NCBI RefSeq assembly: GCF_024213195.1
Contig: NZ_JANAVF010000010.1
Location: 124,001-188,000, forward strand
Direction: 5' to 3'
DNA from: Streptomyces sp. TBY4
Lineage (GTDB): Bacteria > Actinomycetota > Actinomycetes > Streptomycetales > Streptomycetaceae
Length of the DNA: 64,000 bases
Shown: positions 47,800 through 57,210 of the stretch, piece by piece
Layout: each line of letters starts with the position of its first letter
How positions within the stretch are numbered: position 1 is the first letter of the stretch
The notes under the pieces: model-generated
What the model was told of the DNA's origin: nothing
The model's database searches: none
Seen by the model: the letters and a program-made list of their open reading frames with translations, nothing else
Program-made: the position numbers and the translations under genes

Positions 47800-49392
47800 A
47801 TGGATCCCATGAAGCCTGTAATCGGGGACACCCCCCTCCGAGTGGGCCGCGCCGGCACCCGTGGCGTTCTCTTCGCCATGTGCCTGTCGCTGGTCCTGGT
47901 CGTCGCGTCGGTCTCCGCGCTCAATCTGGCCCTGCCGGACCTCGCCGTGGACCTCGACGCCTCGAACTCCTCGCTGACCTGGATAGCCGACGGCTACACC
48001 GTCGCCCTGGCCGCGCTCGTCCTGCCCTTCGGCGCGCTCGGCGACCTGTTCGGCCGCCGCAAGATGCTGATCCTCGGCAATCTGGTGTTCGGGGTGGCGG
48101 CCCTGTTCGCCGCCTTCGCCGACTCCACCACTCACCTGATCGTCTGGCGCGTCCTGATGGGCGTCGGTGCGGCCATGATCATGCCGGGCACCCTGTCCAC
48201 GATCACCTCCGTCTTCCCGGCCGACAAGAAGGACCGCGGGGTGGCCACCTGGTCGGGATTCGCCGCCGCCGGTGCCATCATCGGCATGCTGGTCGCCGGT
48301 GGTCTGCTGGAGCAGTGGACCTGGAAGTCGATCTTCGTCGTCAGTGCGGCCACCTCGCTGGTCTGCGCCCTGGCGGCCTTGTTCCTGGCACCGGAGACCA
48401 GGAGTTCCACGCCGGAGCCCTTCGACCGGGGCGGCTCCGTGGCCACCGCGCTCATGGTGGGCACCCTCGTCTACGGCATCATCGAGGGCAGCGACCGCGG
48501 CTGGACCCGGCCCGAAGCCCTCGTCGCCTTCGGTGTCTCCGCCCTCGCCCTGATCGCGTACGTCGCCCTCGGGCTGCGCAGCCGCCACCCGATCCTCGAC
48601 CCGCGCCTGTTCCTCCTGCGCGGCTTCCGCGCCGGCACGATCGCGATCATGACCCAGTTCATGGCCGTCTTCGGGTTCTTCTTCGTCGGCCTGCAGTTCC
48701 TCCAGCTCATCCTCGGCTACAGCCCCCTCAAGAGCGCCGTCGCCCTCATCCCGGTCGCCGCCGTGGTCCTGCCCACCTCGCAGATCACGCCCCGGCTCGT
48801 CCGCCGGCTCGGCTACAAGACCGTGCTGCCCGTGGGTCTGCTGTGCCTGGCCGGCGGGATGTTCTGGCTGACCTTCCTGGATGCCGGGAGCGGCTACCCC
48901 GCCTTCCTCGTGGCCCTCGTCGTCGCAGGGCTCGGCATCGGCCTGATCGGCTCCGCCGGAACCAGCTCGATCGTCGACTCCCTCGGCCCCGACCGCCAGG
49001 GCGTGGCCTCCGCCATGAACGACACCACCCGTGAGGTCGGCTCCGCCGTCGGCATCGCCATCATGGGCTCGGTCTTCTCCTCCCAGTACCGCTCCGCCCT
49101 CCCCGACAGCATCATCCGCGGGCTCCCGGCCGACGCCGCCGAAACGGTGCGCCACTCCGCCGCCGGAGGGCTCCAGGTCGCCTCTCGCCTCGGAGAGCGC
49201 GGACTGCAGCTCGCCGACGGGGTGCGCGACGCCTTCATGAACGGCTTCACCGACGCCATGAGCGTCATCGCCGTGATCCTGGCCGTGGCCGCCGTCGCCT
49301 GCCTGGTCTTCGCCCCGGCCCGTCATCGGAGCCCCGCGGGCCCGGACGGGGAACCGCAGGCTGTCGGGTCATCCGCAGAAGCGCACTGTTGA
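47800..49392 (+). CDS. MFS exporter/transporter, DHA2 (14-TMS) type
   Basis: The protein is 530 residues from the ATG at 47800; an ATG at 47809 is equally possible, and one at 47782 lies inside the operator. There are about 14 helices: LVVASVSALNLALPDLAVDL in TM1, PFGALGDLFGRRK in the 2-3 loop, SGFAAAGAIIGMLVAGGLLEQWTWKS in TM5 and GVASAMNDTTREVGSAVGIAIMG late. Operator copy 3 abuts the start, tying it to the TetR protein. It could import the substrate or export a toxic intermediate. Its stop codon is part of the TTGACA of the next promoter. Confidence 0.9.
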   Translation: MDPMKPVIGDTPLRVGRAGTRGVLFAMCLSLVLVVASVSALNLALPDLAVDLDASNSSLTWIADGYTVALAALVLPFGALGDLFGRRKMLILGNLVFGVAALFAAFADSTTHLIVWRVLMGVGAAMIMPGTLSTITSVFPADKKDRGVATWSGFAAAGAIIGMLVAGGLLEQWTWKSIFVVSAATSLVCALAALFLAPETRSSTPEPFDRGGSVATALMVGTLVYGIIEGSDRGWTRPEALVAFGVSALALIAYVALGLRSRHPILDPRLFLLRGFRAGTIAIMTQFMAVFGFFFVGLQFLQLILGYSPLKSAVALIPVAAVVLPTSQITPRLVRRLGYKTVLPVGLLCLAGGMFWLTFLDAGSGYPAFLVALVVAGLGIGLIGSAGTSSIVDSLGPDRQGVASAMNDTTREVGSAVGIAIMGSVFSSQYRSALPDSIIRGLPADAAETVRHSAAGGLQVASRLGERGLQLADGVRDAFMNGFTDAMSVIAVILAVAAVACLVFAPARHRSPAGPDGEPQAVGSSAEAHC

Positions 49393-49429
49393 CAGATTGA
49401 TCGGTCAAGACTGATGCTTTCATCAATTA
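49389..49429 (+). promoter_or_regulatory. Promoter and TetR operator copy 4 for the catabolic operon
   Basis: TTGACA (49389-49394) and a weak -10 near 49413 overlap an operator at 49408-49429 (AGACTGATG, centre CTTT, CATCAATTA). The operator matches the perfect copy at 15 of 18 arm positions. Repressor bound here would cover the -10. Confidence 0.65.
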
Positions 49430-49556
49430 AGTCGGGGGAGGCATCCGCCGCCTCAGGGGACGCCGATCCGGCGTGCCGCGCGCCTGCTCATCGCGTGCGT
49501 GCCCCCTCGCCGGGTCCGTCCGAGGACCCCTGGCCATTTCCGAGCAGGAGAATCCC

Positions 49557-50516
49557 ATGAGCACAGCCGTTGTCCGGACGCATGAGGGCTGGTGGGTCCA
49601 GCGGGCCGACGGCCGGATCCGTCCGGTCGAGACCGACGCCGCCACCACCGCCGAGCTCCTGGCCGACCGTCCTGCCGTCGAGCGGGCCTCCCGCGCGGAG
49701 GGCGGCTGGGAGGAGCCCGGCCCGCGCGAGCTGCTCTCCCCGGTCACCACGCCGTGCCGCGTGGTCGCCCAGATGGTGAACTACCGCTCGCACGCGGTCG
49801 ATTCCGGATTCGACCCCGACCTGGTCCCCACCGCGTTCTTCCGCAAGGCCTCCGGATCGGTGACGGGACCGGCCTCGGAGATCGTCCGCCCCGAGCACGT
49901 CCGGCTCCTGGACTACGAGGTCGAACTCGGTCTGGTCTTCGGGGCGCCGCTCCCCCTGAACAGCGACGTCACGCCCGGCTCGCTGCCGCGGTACATCGCG
50001 GCCCTGGTCGTGGCCAACGACATCAGCGCCCGCGACCTCCAGCTGCCCAAGACCCAGTTCTACGAGAGCAAGTCCTACCCGACCTTCACCCCGCTCGGCC
50101 CGCGCCTCGTCCTCGTCGACGAGCAGGACCTCGCGAGCCTGGACCGCCTGCGTCTGCTCTGCACGGTCAACGGCGAGGTCCGCCAGGACAGCACGCCCGC
50201 CGACATGATCACCAAGCCGGACCGTGCGCTGACCGCACTCGCCCGGTTCCAGACGATGGCCCCCGGAGACGTTCTGCTGACGGGAACTCCCGGGGGGACC
50301 GCCCTGCGCTCCCCGGGCAAGGCCCTCGAACTGATCGGCTCCCTGCTGCCGCCCGCGAAGAAGTGGCGGGCCTTCTTCGCCCGGCAGGAGAGGAACCCCG
50401 CCTACCTCAAGCCCGGCGACATGGTGACGACCTCCATCGCCGCCCCCGACGAATCCCTGGACCTCGGCACCCAGCGGACCCCGGTCCGCGCCGCGACCGC
50501 GAAGGAACGCGCATGA
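49557..50516 (+). CDS. Fumarylacetoacetate hydrolase (FAH) family enzyme
   Basis: The 319-residue protein (GCAGGAG ribosome-binding site) has an N-terminal ~75-residue extension and the FAH C-terminal domain. The domain has MVNYRSHA, FFRKASGSVTGP, the metal-binding YEVELGLVFG, NDISARDLQ, a Lys/Pro-rich KTQFYESKSYPTFTPLGPRL, STPADMI and GDVLLTGTPGG. Members hydrolyse or isomerise dioxo-acid ring-fission products using Mg2+. It is first in the four-gene operon, overlapping the ligase gene by ATGA, and probably processes the product of the extradiol dioxygenase. Confidence 0.9.
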   Translation: MSTAVVRTHEGWWVQRADGRIRPVETDAATTAELLADRPAVERASRAEGGWEEPGPRELLSPVTTPCRVVAQMVNYRSHAVDSGFDPDLVPTAFFRKASGSVTGPASEIVRPEHVRLLDYEVELGLVFGAPLPLNSDVTPGSLPRYIAALVVANDISARDLQLPKTQFYESKSYPTFTPLGPRLVLVDEQDLASLDRLRLLCTVNGEVRQDSTPADMITKPDRALTALARFQTMAPGDVLLTGTPGGTALRSPGKALELIGSLLPPAKKWRAFFARQERNPAYLKPGDMVTTSIAAPDESLDLGTQRTPVRAATAKERA

Positions 50517-52438
50517 CCACGCCCCCGCTCCCGCCCCCGGACCTCCTGTGGCCGGAGTACTCCACCCCGAGCTCGCTCGCCGCGATCGAACAGGTGGCGC
50601 TGGCGGACCGGAACCTGCCCGCCTCCACCTACGCCGTCCTGACCCGGGCCGCCGAACTCTGGCCCGACCGGCCGGCCATGACCTTCCTGCCGGGTGCCGA
50701 CGCCTGGGAATCGGGAAGGACCCGTACCTACGCCGACCTGCGCGCGGAAGTCGACCGCATCGCCGCTCTCTTCCGCTCCCACGCCGTCAGCCGCGGGGTC
50801 ACCGTGGGCCTGCTGTCCCCGAACACCGCCCTGCTGCCCTCCGCGTTCCTGGCCGCCCAGGCCACCGGCCTCGCGGCCCCGGTCAATCCGCACCTCCCCG
50901 CCGAGCACATCACCCGGCTGCTGGAACGGGCCCGGGCCCGGGTCCTGATCGCCGCCGGACCAGAACTCGACCCCGAGGTCTGGGCCACCGCCCGCACCGT
51001 GGCCGCGGAACTGCACGCGACCGCCCTGTACGCACTGAGGCCCACCGGCGCCGAAGGCGCCGGCCCCCGCCTGGAACCCCTGCCGGGAACCGTCGTCGGC
51101 CACCTCGACGCCGCAGCGGCCGGACTCCCGGACGCGGCGCATCCGCAGCCGCCCACGGCCGGCGACCTCGCGGCCCTCTTCCACACCGGAGGCACCACCG
51201 GCGCCCCGAAGCTCGCCGCGCACACCCACGCCAACCAGGTCGTCGACGCGTGGAGCATCGCGGCGAACTCCCTCCTCGGCGAGGACTCCACCGTGTTCGC
51301 CGGACTTCCCCTTTTCCACGTCAACGCCCTGGTCGTCACCCTCATCGCCCCCATGCTCCGCGGCCAGCACGTGGTGTGGGCGGGCCCGCTCGGCTACCGG
51401 GAACCGGCCCTCTACAGCCGGATCTGGAAGATCATCGAGCGCTACCGGATCTCCGCGATGTCCGCGGTTCCCACGGTCTACTCCGTCCTGGCACACGTCT
51501 CCGTGGACGCGGACATCAGCTCCATGCGGTTCGCCGCCGTAGGCGCCTCGGCCCTTCCCGACACGGTCCGCACGGCCTTCACGGCCAACACCGGAATCGA
51601 ACTCTGCGAGGGATACGGACTGACCGAGGCGACCTGCGCCACGGCCCGCAGTTTCACCGGCGCCGACCGCCGCCCCGGGTCCGTCGGACAACGCCTGCCC
51701 TACCAGCAGGTGCGGACCGCGCTGGTCGACACCCAGGGCAACTGGCTGAGCCTGCCCGACGGCGCACCGGGCGTGCTCCTGGTCAAGGGCCCCACCGTGT
51801 TCCCGGGTTACGTCACCGGCCACGGCCCGACCGGCCCGCGCCTGGACAGCCAGGCGACCGTGCGCGACGGCTGGCTCAACACCGGCGACCTCGCCCGGGT
51901 GGACAAGGACGGGTTCATCCACCTCCTCGGCCGCGCCAAGGACCTGATCATCAGGGGCGGACACAACATCGACCCCGCCGCGATCGAGGACGCCCTCCTG
52001 CAACACCCCTACGTCACCGGCGCGAGCGCCGTGGGCCGCCCCGACCCCCACGCCGGCGAGGTCCCCATCGCCTACGTCACCCTCGCCCCGGGCGCGCCCG
52101 AGGCCATGACCGGATCCGGCGCACTGATCGCGCACGCCAGGACCTTCCTGCAGGAGAAGGCAGCCGTGCCCAAGGACGTCATCGTCCTGGACAGCCTGCC
52201 GGTCACCGCCGTGGGCAAGCCCACCAAAGTCCCGCTGCGGATGCGCACCCTGACGCAGACCGCCCTCGACGAACTCGCCGCCATCGGCCTGCCCTGCCGG
52301 CCCGACCGCGTCCGCTGCCACCTCGACGGACCACGACTGACGGTCACCGTCCCCAGGCCCGCCGACATCGCCGACGCCGACCGGATCGCCGCCGCCCTCG
52401 GCCGGTACACCTTCGACTGGACCTTCACCGAGCGCTGA
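50513..52438 (+). CDS. AMP-binding acyl-CoA ligase
   Basis: The 641-residue ANL-superfamily adenylating enzyme has a P-loop FHTGGTTGAPKLAAHTHAN, LFHVNALV, YGLTEAT, GWLNTGDLARVDKDGFIHLLGR, the hinge region KDLIIRGGHNIDP and the catalytic Lys in TAVGKPTKVPLR. A C-terminal extension of about 75 residues after the catalytic lysine is longer than usual. It activates a carboxylic acid with ATP and CoA, probably the aromatic substrate or a cleavage product. The start overlaps the upstream stop (ATGA). Confidence 0.9.
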   Translation: MTTPPLPPPDLLWPEYSTPSSLAAIEQVALADRNLPASTYAVLTRAAELWPDRPAMTFLPGADAWESGRTRTYADLRAEVDRIAALFRSHAVSRGVTVGLLSPNTALLPSAFLAAQATGLAAPVNPHLPAEHITRLLERARARVLIAAGPELDPEVWATARTVAAELHATALYALRPTGAEGAGPRLEPLPGTVVGHLDAAAAGLPDAAHPQPPTAGDLAALFHTGGTTGAPKLAAHTHANQVVDAWSIAANSLLGEDSTVFAGLPLFHVNALVVTLIAPMLRGQHVVWAGPLGYREPALYSRIWKIIERYRISAMSAVPTVYSVLAHVSVDADISSMRFAAVGASALPDTVRTAFTANTGIELCEGYGLTEATCATARSFTGADRRPGSVGQRLPYQQVRTALVDTQGNWLSLPDGAPGVLLVKGPTVFPGYVTGHGPTGPRLDSQATVRDGWLNTGDLARVDKDGFIHLLGRAKDLIIRGGHNIDPAAIEDALLQHPYVTGASAVGRPDPHAGEVPIAYVTLAPGAPEAMTGSGALIAHARTFLQEKAAVPKDVIVLDSLPVTAVGKPTKVPLRMRTLTQTALDELAAIGLPCRPDRVRCHLDGPRLTVTVPRPADIADADRIAAALGRYTFDWTFTER

Positions 52439-52461
52439 GCGCCACCCGTCTGGAGCCACCC

Positions 52462-53607
52462 ATGACCACCAACCCCACTCCCACTCCCACCCCGCCGGAT
52501 CCCCACCAAGGGCTGCACAGCCAGGACGGAGCCCGCCGCGGCGAACACCCCGGACGGGACCCGCAGCCCGTCATCAAGGTCCTCGACCTGGCCTGGCTGG
52601 AGTTCGTCAAGCCCGACCTGGAGCGGGCGGAAACCTTCGCCCGGGACTTCGGCTTCGCCGTCGCCGCCCGGACCCCGGGGGCCCTCTACCTGCGCGCCAC
52701 CCTGCCCGGACCGCACTGCCTCGTCATCCGCAAAGGCCCGGTCTCCCGATTCCTGGGCCCGGCCTTCCTCGCCGCCGACCACTCCGACCTCGACCGCCTC
52801 GCCGAAGCCACGGGCCGACGCGTCCACGCGCTCCACGAATACGGAGGCGGTCGCGCGGTGGACCTCCTGGACCCCTCGGGCATCCCCGTCCGGGTCGTCC
52901 ACGGCGTCACCGACCACCCGGCCCTTCCCGTCCAGCAGCCGCTGCCGCTCAACTCGGGCGGAAGCCGCGTACGGATCAACGTGACCCAGCGACCGCCCCT
53001 GGAGCCGGCCCGCGTCGAACGCCTCGGCCACCTCGTGCTCTCCACCCCCGTCTTCCGGCGCGCCCTGGACTGGTACCTGCACCACCTCGGCCTCATCGTC
53101 AGCGACTTCCTCCACCTCGACGGACAGCGCGAGCGCGGCCCCACCATGGCCTTCCTCCGGTGCGACCGCGGCAGCCTGCCGGCGGACCACCACACCCTCG
53201 CCCTGCACCTGGGCCCCGACACCGGCTACGTCCACTCCGCCTACCAGGTCGCGGACTTGGACGCCCTCGCGGCCGGCGGCACCTACCTCGCCCAGCGCGG
53301 CTACCGCCGCTCCTGGGGCATCGGCCGCCACATCCAGGGCAGCCAGATCTTCGACTACTGGCGCGACCCCGACCGCTTCCTCGTCGAGCACTTCACCGAC
53401 GGCGACCTCTTCGACCACACCCTCGAACCCGGCTGGGCCGCCATGTCCGCCTCGGGACTGGCCCAGTGGGGACCGCCCGCCACCCGGGACTTCCTCGGAG
53501 CCACCCCCTCACCCGCCCTGCTGCGCACCGTGCTCACCGCCCTGCGCCAGGACAACGAGCTCGACCCGGCCCGGCTGACCGCCCTGATGAAAGCCATGAA
53601 CTCATGA
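52462..53607 (+). CDS. Type I extradiol dioxygenase (VOC superfamily)
   Basis: The 381-residue protein has a disordered Pro/His-rich N-terminus (~35 residues) and two VOC modules. The second holds the probable Fe(II)/Mn(II) triad: His in ERLGHLVLS, His in YVHSAYQVADLDAL and Glu in DPDRFLVEHFTDGD. This matches catechol 2,3-dioxygenase-type enzymes that cleave catechols next to the hydroxyls. It starts 23 nt after the ligase stop and overlaps the following hydroxylase gene by ATGA. Confidence 0.88.
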   Translation: MTTNPTPTPTPPDPHQGLHSQDGARRGEHPGRDPQPVIKVLDLAWLEFVKPDLERAETFARDFGFAVAARTPGALYLRATLPGPHCLVIRKGPVSRFLGPAFLAADHSDLDRLAEATGRRVHALHEYGGGRAVDLLDPSGIPVRVVHGVTDHPALPVQQPLPLNSGGSRVRINVTQRPPLEPARVERLGHLVLSTPVFRRALDWYLHHLGLIVSDFLHLDGQRERGPTMAFLRCDRGSLPADHHTLALHLGPDTGYVHSAYQVADLDALAAGGTYLAQRGYRRSWGIGRHIQGSQIFDYWRDPDRFLVEHFTDGDLFDHTLEPGWAAMSASGLAQWGPPATRDFLGATPSPALLRTVLTALRQDNELDPARLTALMKAMNS

Positions 53608-55235
53608 CCCGCCTCCCCGGCGAACGCCGGGCGGCAGGCCCGGTCGCCGTCATCGGAGCGGGCCCGGTAGGGCTGGTGGCAGCCCTCCTGCTGGGGCGAT
53701 ACGGCGTGCCCTGCGAGGTGTTCGAGCGACACGGGGCCCCCTACCCCCTGCCCCGCGCCGTCCACATGGACGACGAGGTCGTGCGGATCCTCCAGGCCGT
53801 CGGAGCGGCGGAGCCCTTCGCCGCCCGCAGTCGCCCGGCCCTCGGCATGCAGCTCGTGGACTCCCGGCACCGCGTCCTGGCCCGGTTCCTGCGCGATGCC
53901 CCCACGGGAGCCCACGGATACCCCCAGGCCAACATGTTCGACCAGCCCGAACTCGAAGAAGCCCTCCGCGACCTGCTCGAACAGCACCCCTCGATACGCC
54001 TGCACGGGAACACCGAGGTCCTCGGCCTGACCCTGCCGCCCTCCGGTACCAGCGGTCCCGCAGCCCTGCGCGTCAAAGACCTCGCCACCGGGGCCGAACG
54101 CACCCTGCACGCCGCCGCAGTCCTCGGATGCGACGGCGCCACGAGCCTGACCCGCCGGGCCATCGGCTCCCGGTCGCAGGTCCTCGGCACACCTCAGCAC
54201 TGGTTCGTGGTCGACGTCCGGTGTCCCGTCCCGCTCCCCGCCTGGGACGGCGTACACCAGGTGTGCGACCCCGCGCGCCCCGCCTCCTACATGCGCATCG
54301 GCGAGGACCGCTACCGCTGGGAGTTCCGCCTCGCCGACCAGGAAGCCGAAGCGGCCATGGCGGACCGTGTCCGCACCCTGCGGCTCCTCGCGCCGTGGAC
54401 CGGGCCGATCCCCGAGCGCCATCTCGATGTGGTCCGCACGGCCCGCTACACCTTCCGCGCGCAGGTCGCCGACCGCTGGCGCCACGACCGCGCCTTCCTC
54501 CTCGGCGACGCCGCCCACCTCACTCCGCCCTTCATCGGCCAAGGCCTCGGTGCGGGCCTGCGCGACGCCCACAACCTGGCCTGGAAACTCGCACGGGTGC
54601 TCAACGGGCACAGCCCCGAATCCCTCCTCGACACCTACGAGAGCGAACGCCGCCCGCACGCGGTGCACCTGGTCCGCACCGCGGTCCTCATCGGCGGGGC
54701 CATGACCAGCGCTCACCCCGCCGCCCGGATCGCACGCCGCGCAGGTCTCGCGATCGGCCGCCATGCCCGGCTGCCGGCCCGCGCCGTGCCGGCCACCCTC
54801 AGCCCCGCCCTGCGCGGAGGAACGCTCGCCGGGCGAACCCCCGTCCCCACACGGGGCCCGCGCCCGGGCGACCTCGCGCCCCAGCCCCCGATCCGTACAC
54901 CCGACGGACGCCCCGCACGCCTCGACGACCTGCTCGGCGACGGTTTCGCGCTCCTCGCCTGCCGACCCCTCACCCCCGGCGAGGACCGTCTCGCACGTGC
55001 CGTGCCCGCCCGGATCCTCACCGTGCTCCCGCCCGGCGCCGCATGTCCGGGCACCGCGAACACCTCGTACGCGATCGACACCACGGGCGCGCTCGGCAAC
55101 TGGCTCCGCGGAGGCGCGGTCCTGCTCCGCCCGGACCGGGTGGTGCTCGCCGCCCAGCACGGAGAGGGGGAGTCGCTCGTAGAGTCGGCGCACGCGTGGG
55201 CCCGGGTACTGGCACCGCCCGGCCCCGCCGCGTAG
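53604..55235 (+). CDS. MhpA-like FAD-dependent aromatic hydroxylase
   Basis: The 543-residue class A flavoprotein monooxygenase has AVIGAGPVGLVAALLL (ADP-binding), VLGCDGATSLTRRAIG (DG motif) and FLLGDAAHLTPPFIGQGLGAGLRD (GD motif), with a C-terminal thioredoxin-like domain. It resembles 3-(3-hydroxyphenyl)propionate hydroxylase (MhpA). It likely converts a phenolic substrate to a catechol for the upstream-encoded extradiol dioxygenase. Last gene of the operon; no terminator hairpin was recognised after it. Confidence 0.9.
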   Translation: MTRLPGERRAAGPVAVIGAGPVGLVAALLLGRYGVPCEVFERHGAPYPLPRAVHMDDEVVRILQAVGAAEPFAARSRPALGMQLVDSRHRVLARFLRDAPTGAHGYPQANMFDQPELEEALRDLLEQHPSIRLHGNTEVLGLTLPPSGTSGPAALRVKDLATGAERTLHAAAVLGCDGATSLTRRAIGSRSQVLGTPQHWFVVDVRCPVPLPAWDGVHQVCDPARPASYMRIGEDRYRWEFRLADQEAEAAMADRVRTLRLLAPWTGPIPERHLDVVRTARYTFRAQVADRWRHDRAFLLGDAAHLTPPFIGQGLGAGLRDAHNLAWKLARVLNGHSPESLLDTYESERRPHAVHLVRTAVLIGGAMTSAHPAARIARRAGLAIGRHARLPARAVPATLSPALRGGTLAGRTPVPTRGPRPGDLAPQPPIRTPDGRPARLDDLLGDGFALLACRPLTPGEDRLARAVPARILTVLPPGAACPGTANTSYAIDTTGALGNWLRGGAVLLRPDRVVLAAQHGEGESLVESAHAWARVLAPPGPAA

Positions 55236-55311
55236 GAACGCAAAGTGTTCGCGCGGTCGCGATGCGTGAGAATCCAGGTGTGCGGGGGCTCCTGGCGGGC
55301 AGATAGCCCGC

Positions 55312-56022
55312 ATGCTCTCGGACATGATCGACCGGTTGAGGGTCCTGCCCCGCCCACGCCGAACTCCCGTCTTCACCGCCGACTTCACCTCGCCCACCCA
55401 GTGGATCGCCGGCCGCTCCTGGGCCTATCCCGACGGCGGCCCCGTCAACCCGGGCGACAACAAGCTCGACCACCTCACCGACGACCCCGCCTACAGCCGT
55501 GGCGGGGTCTTCCGGGCGACACCGCGCTCCGACGGCAACTGGGACTGCGGGCTGCTCACCACCGAGGGCAGTGACGAGGGCTTCCAAGTGCGCACCGGAG
55601 ACGTGCTGGAGGCCCGGGTGAAGCTGCCGGTACAGCTCGGCGCCTGGCCCGCCATCTGGACCTGGCGCGACGGCGGCCAGGAGATCGACGTCTTCGAGTA
55701 CCACCCCGACAACCCCGACCTCCTCGAACTCTCCAACCACGTCCGGGAGGCCCACCGCTACCACCGCGACCCGGCGGTCCGGCCCGGAGCGTGGATCGAC
55801 GTGAAGGTCGAGTTCGGGAAGGGCTCGGTCGTCTGGTGGGTCAACGGCGACCGGGTCTTCAGCGACGGCAGGGGAGTGGGCCGTCGCTGGTCCGCCTACC
55901 TCATCGTCAACCTCTCGGTCTGCGCGGGCCGGTACCACCCGGCGCCGGAGTCCGGGGTCGCGGAGCTGTCCTACGAGGTCGCGCAATTGCGGGTGTACCG
56001 GACGCTCCGGGGGCTGTTCTAG
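55312..56022 (+). CDS. GH16-like glycoside hydrolase
   Basis: The 236-residue protein contains the GH16 catalytic motif EIDVFE (residues 124-129; two Glu flanking an Asp) within a beta-jelly-roll pattern (RVKLPVQLGAWPAIWTWRDGG before; VKVEFGKGSVVWWVNGDRVFS after). No signal peptide is visible, which is odd for a glucanase; non-classical export or an intracellular role is possible. The ribosome-binding site is weak, and an ATG at 55324 is an alternative start. Confidence 0.8.
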   Translation: MLSDMIDRLRVLPRPRRTPVFTADFTSPTQWIAGRSWAYPDGGPVNPGDNKLDHLTDDPAYSRGGVFRATPRSDGNWDCGLLTTEGSDEGFQVRTGDVLEARVKLPVQLGAWPAIWTWRDGGQEIDVFEYHPDNPDLLELSNHVREAHRYHRDPAVRPGAWIDVKVEFGKGSVVWWVNGDRVFSDGRGVGRRWSAYLIVNLSVCAGRYHPAPESGVAELSYEVAQLRVYRTLRGLF

Positions 56023-56118
56023 AGCGGCGACGCAGCGGCGGCGGCCGGATCCGAGGGGCAGGCGGTGGCCGGGACACGCCCTGGACGCCGAATCCGGGGT
56101 GCGTTAGCTTCCGGCGCC

Positions 56119-57204
56119 ATGAGACTTCTGGGAGTTGGCATGTGCGCGGCGGCTCTGCTGCTGGGGGTGGTGGCCGCCCCGGCGCAGGCCGCAGACGGGT
56201 CACGGGACCTCCGCAGTGCGCGCTGGGCACTGAAGGAGACCGGCAAGGACGCCCGCTTCCGGGGACTGGCGGCCGTGAGCCGGTCCACGGCCTGGGTGGC
56301 CGGCTCGAAGGGGACCGTACTGCGCACCTCGGACGGCGGCCGCAGCTGGCGCGACGTCTCACCGCCCGGGGCCGTCGCGGAGGGACTGGAGCTGCGGGAC
56401 ATCGAGGCCTTCGACGCGCGGCGCGCCGTGGCCCTGTCCATCGGCGAGGGCGAGGCCTCCCGGGTGCTGCGCACCGAGGACGGCGGCGCCACCTGGACGG
56501 AGACCTTCCGCAATCCCGACCCGCGGGCCTTCTACGACTGCCTCACCTTCTTCGACTCCCGCCACGGGCTCGCGATGAGCGACCCGGTGGACGGCAAGTT
56601 CCGCATCCTGTCCACGGATGACGGCGGCCGCAGCTGGCGGGTGCTGCCGAACGCCGGGATGCCGGACGCGCTGCCGGGCGAGGCGGGGTTCGCGGCGAGC
56701 GGCCAGTGCCTGGTGTCCGCCGGGCCGCGCGACGTCTGGCTGGCCACCGGCGGGGGCGCGGTCGCGCGGGTGCTGCACTCGGCGGACCGCGGCCTGACCT
56801 GGCGGGCGGCCGAGTCCACCCTCCCCGGGGGCGACCCGGCGCGCGGGGTCTTCGCCCTCGCCTTCAGGGACCGTACGAAGGGCCTGGCGGTCGGCGGCGA
56901 CTACCGCACCGGGCAGGCCTCCCCGCAGGCCGCGGCCGTGTCCTCGGATGCGGGCCGGAGCTGGCGCCCGGCGTCGACCCCGCCGCCGGCCTACCGTTCG
57001 GGCGCGGCCTGGTTCCCGTACGGGGCCGGCGCGGCCCTGGCGGTGGGCCCGACGGGCACGGACGTGACCGGGGACGGCGGTCGCACCTGGCGGGCGCTCG
57101 ACCCGGGTTCCTTCGACACGGTCGCCTGTACGGCGGACGGCGCCTGCTGGGCGTCGGGGGAGAAGGGGCGGGTCGGGCGCCTGGAACGGGCGCGCCGGGG
57201 CTGA
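56119..57204 (+). CDS. Secreted BNR/YCF48-like beta-propeller protein
   Basis: The 361-residue protein begins with a signal peptide (LGVGMCAAALLLGVVAAPAQA). The mature part has six or so BNR/Asp-box repeats (RTSDGGRSWRD, RTEDGGATWTE, STDDGGRSWRV, HSADRGLTWRA, SSDAGRSWRP, TGDGGRTWRA), giving a sialidase-like or YCF48/HCF136-like propeller. The catalytic residues of sialidases are not evident, so binding rather than hydrolysis is likely. A TAGCTT -10-like hexamer 8 nt before the ATG suggests a leaderless mRNA. Confidence 0.85.
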   Translation: MRLLGVGMCAAALLLGVVAAPAQAADGSRDLRSARWALKETGKDARFRGLAAVSRSTAWVAGSKGTVLRTSDGGRSWRDVSPPGAVAEGLELRDIEAFDARRAVALSIGEGEASRVLRTEDGGATWTETFRNPDPRAFYDCLTFFDSRHGLAMSDPVDGKFRILSTDDGGRSWRVLPNAGMPDALPGEAGFAASGQCLVSAGPRDVWLATGGGAVARVLHSADRGLTWRAAESTLPGGDPARGVFALAFRDRTKGLAVGGDYRTGQASPQAAAVSSDAGRSWRPASTPPPAYRSGAAWFPYGAGAALAVGPTGTDVTGDGGRTWRALDPGSFDTVACTADGACWASGEKGRVGRLERARRG

Positions 57205-57210
57205 TCGGTC

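Noticed and set aside
53355..55397. 680-codon frame antisense to the MhpA-like hydroxylase
   Set aside because: Shadow frame; the flavoprotein motifs on the plus strand are unambiguous.
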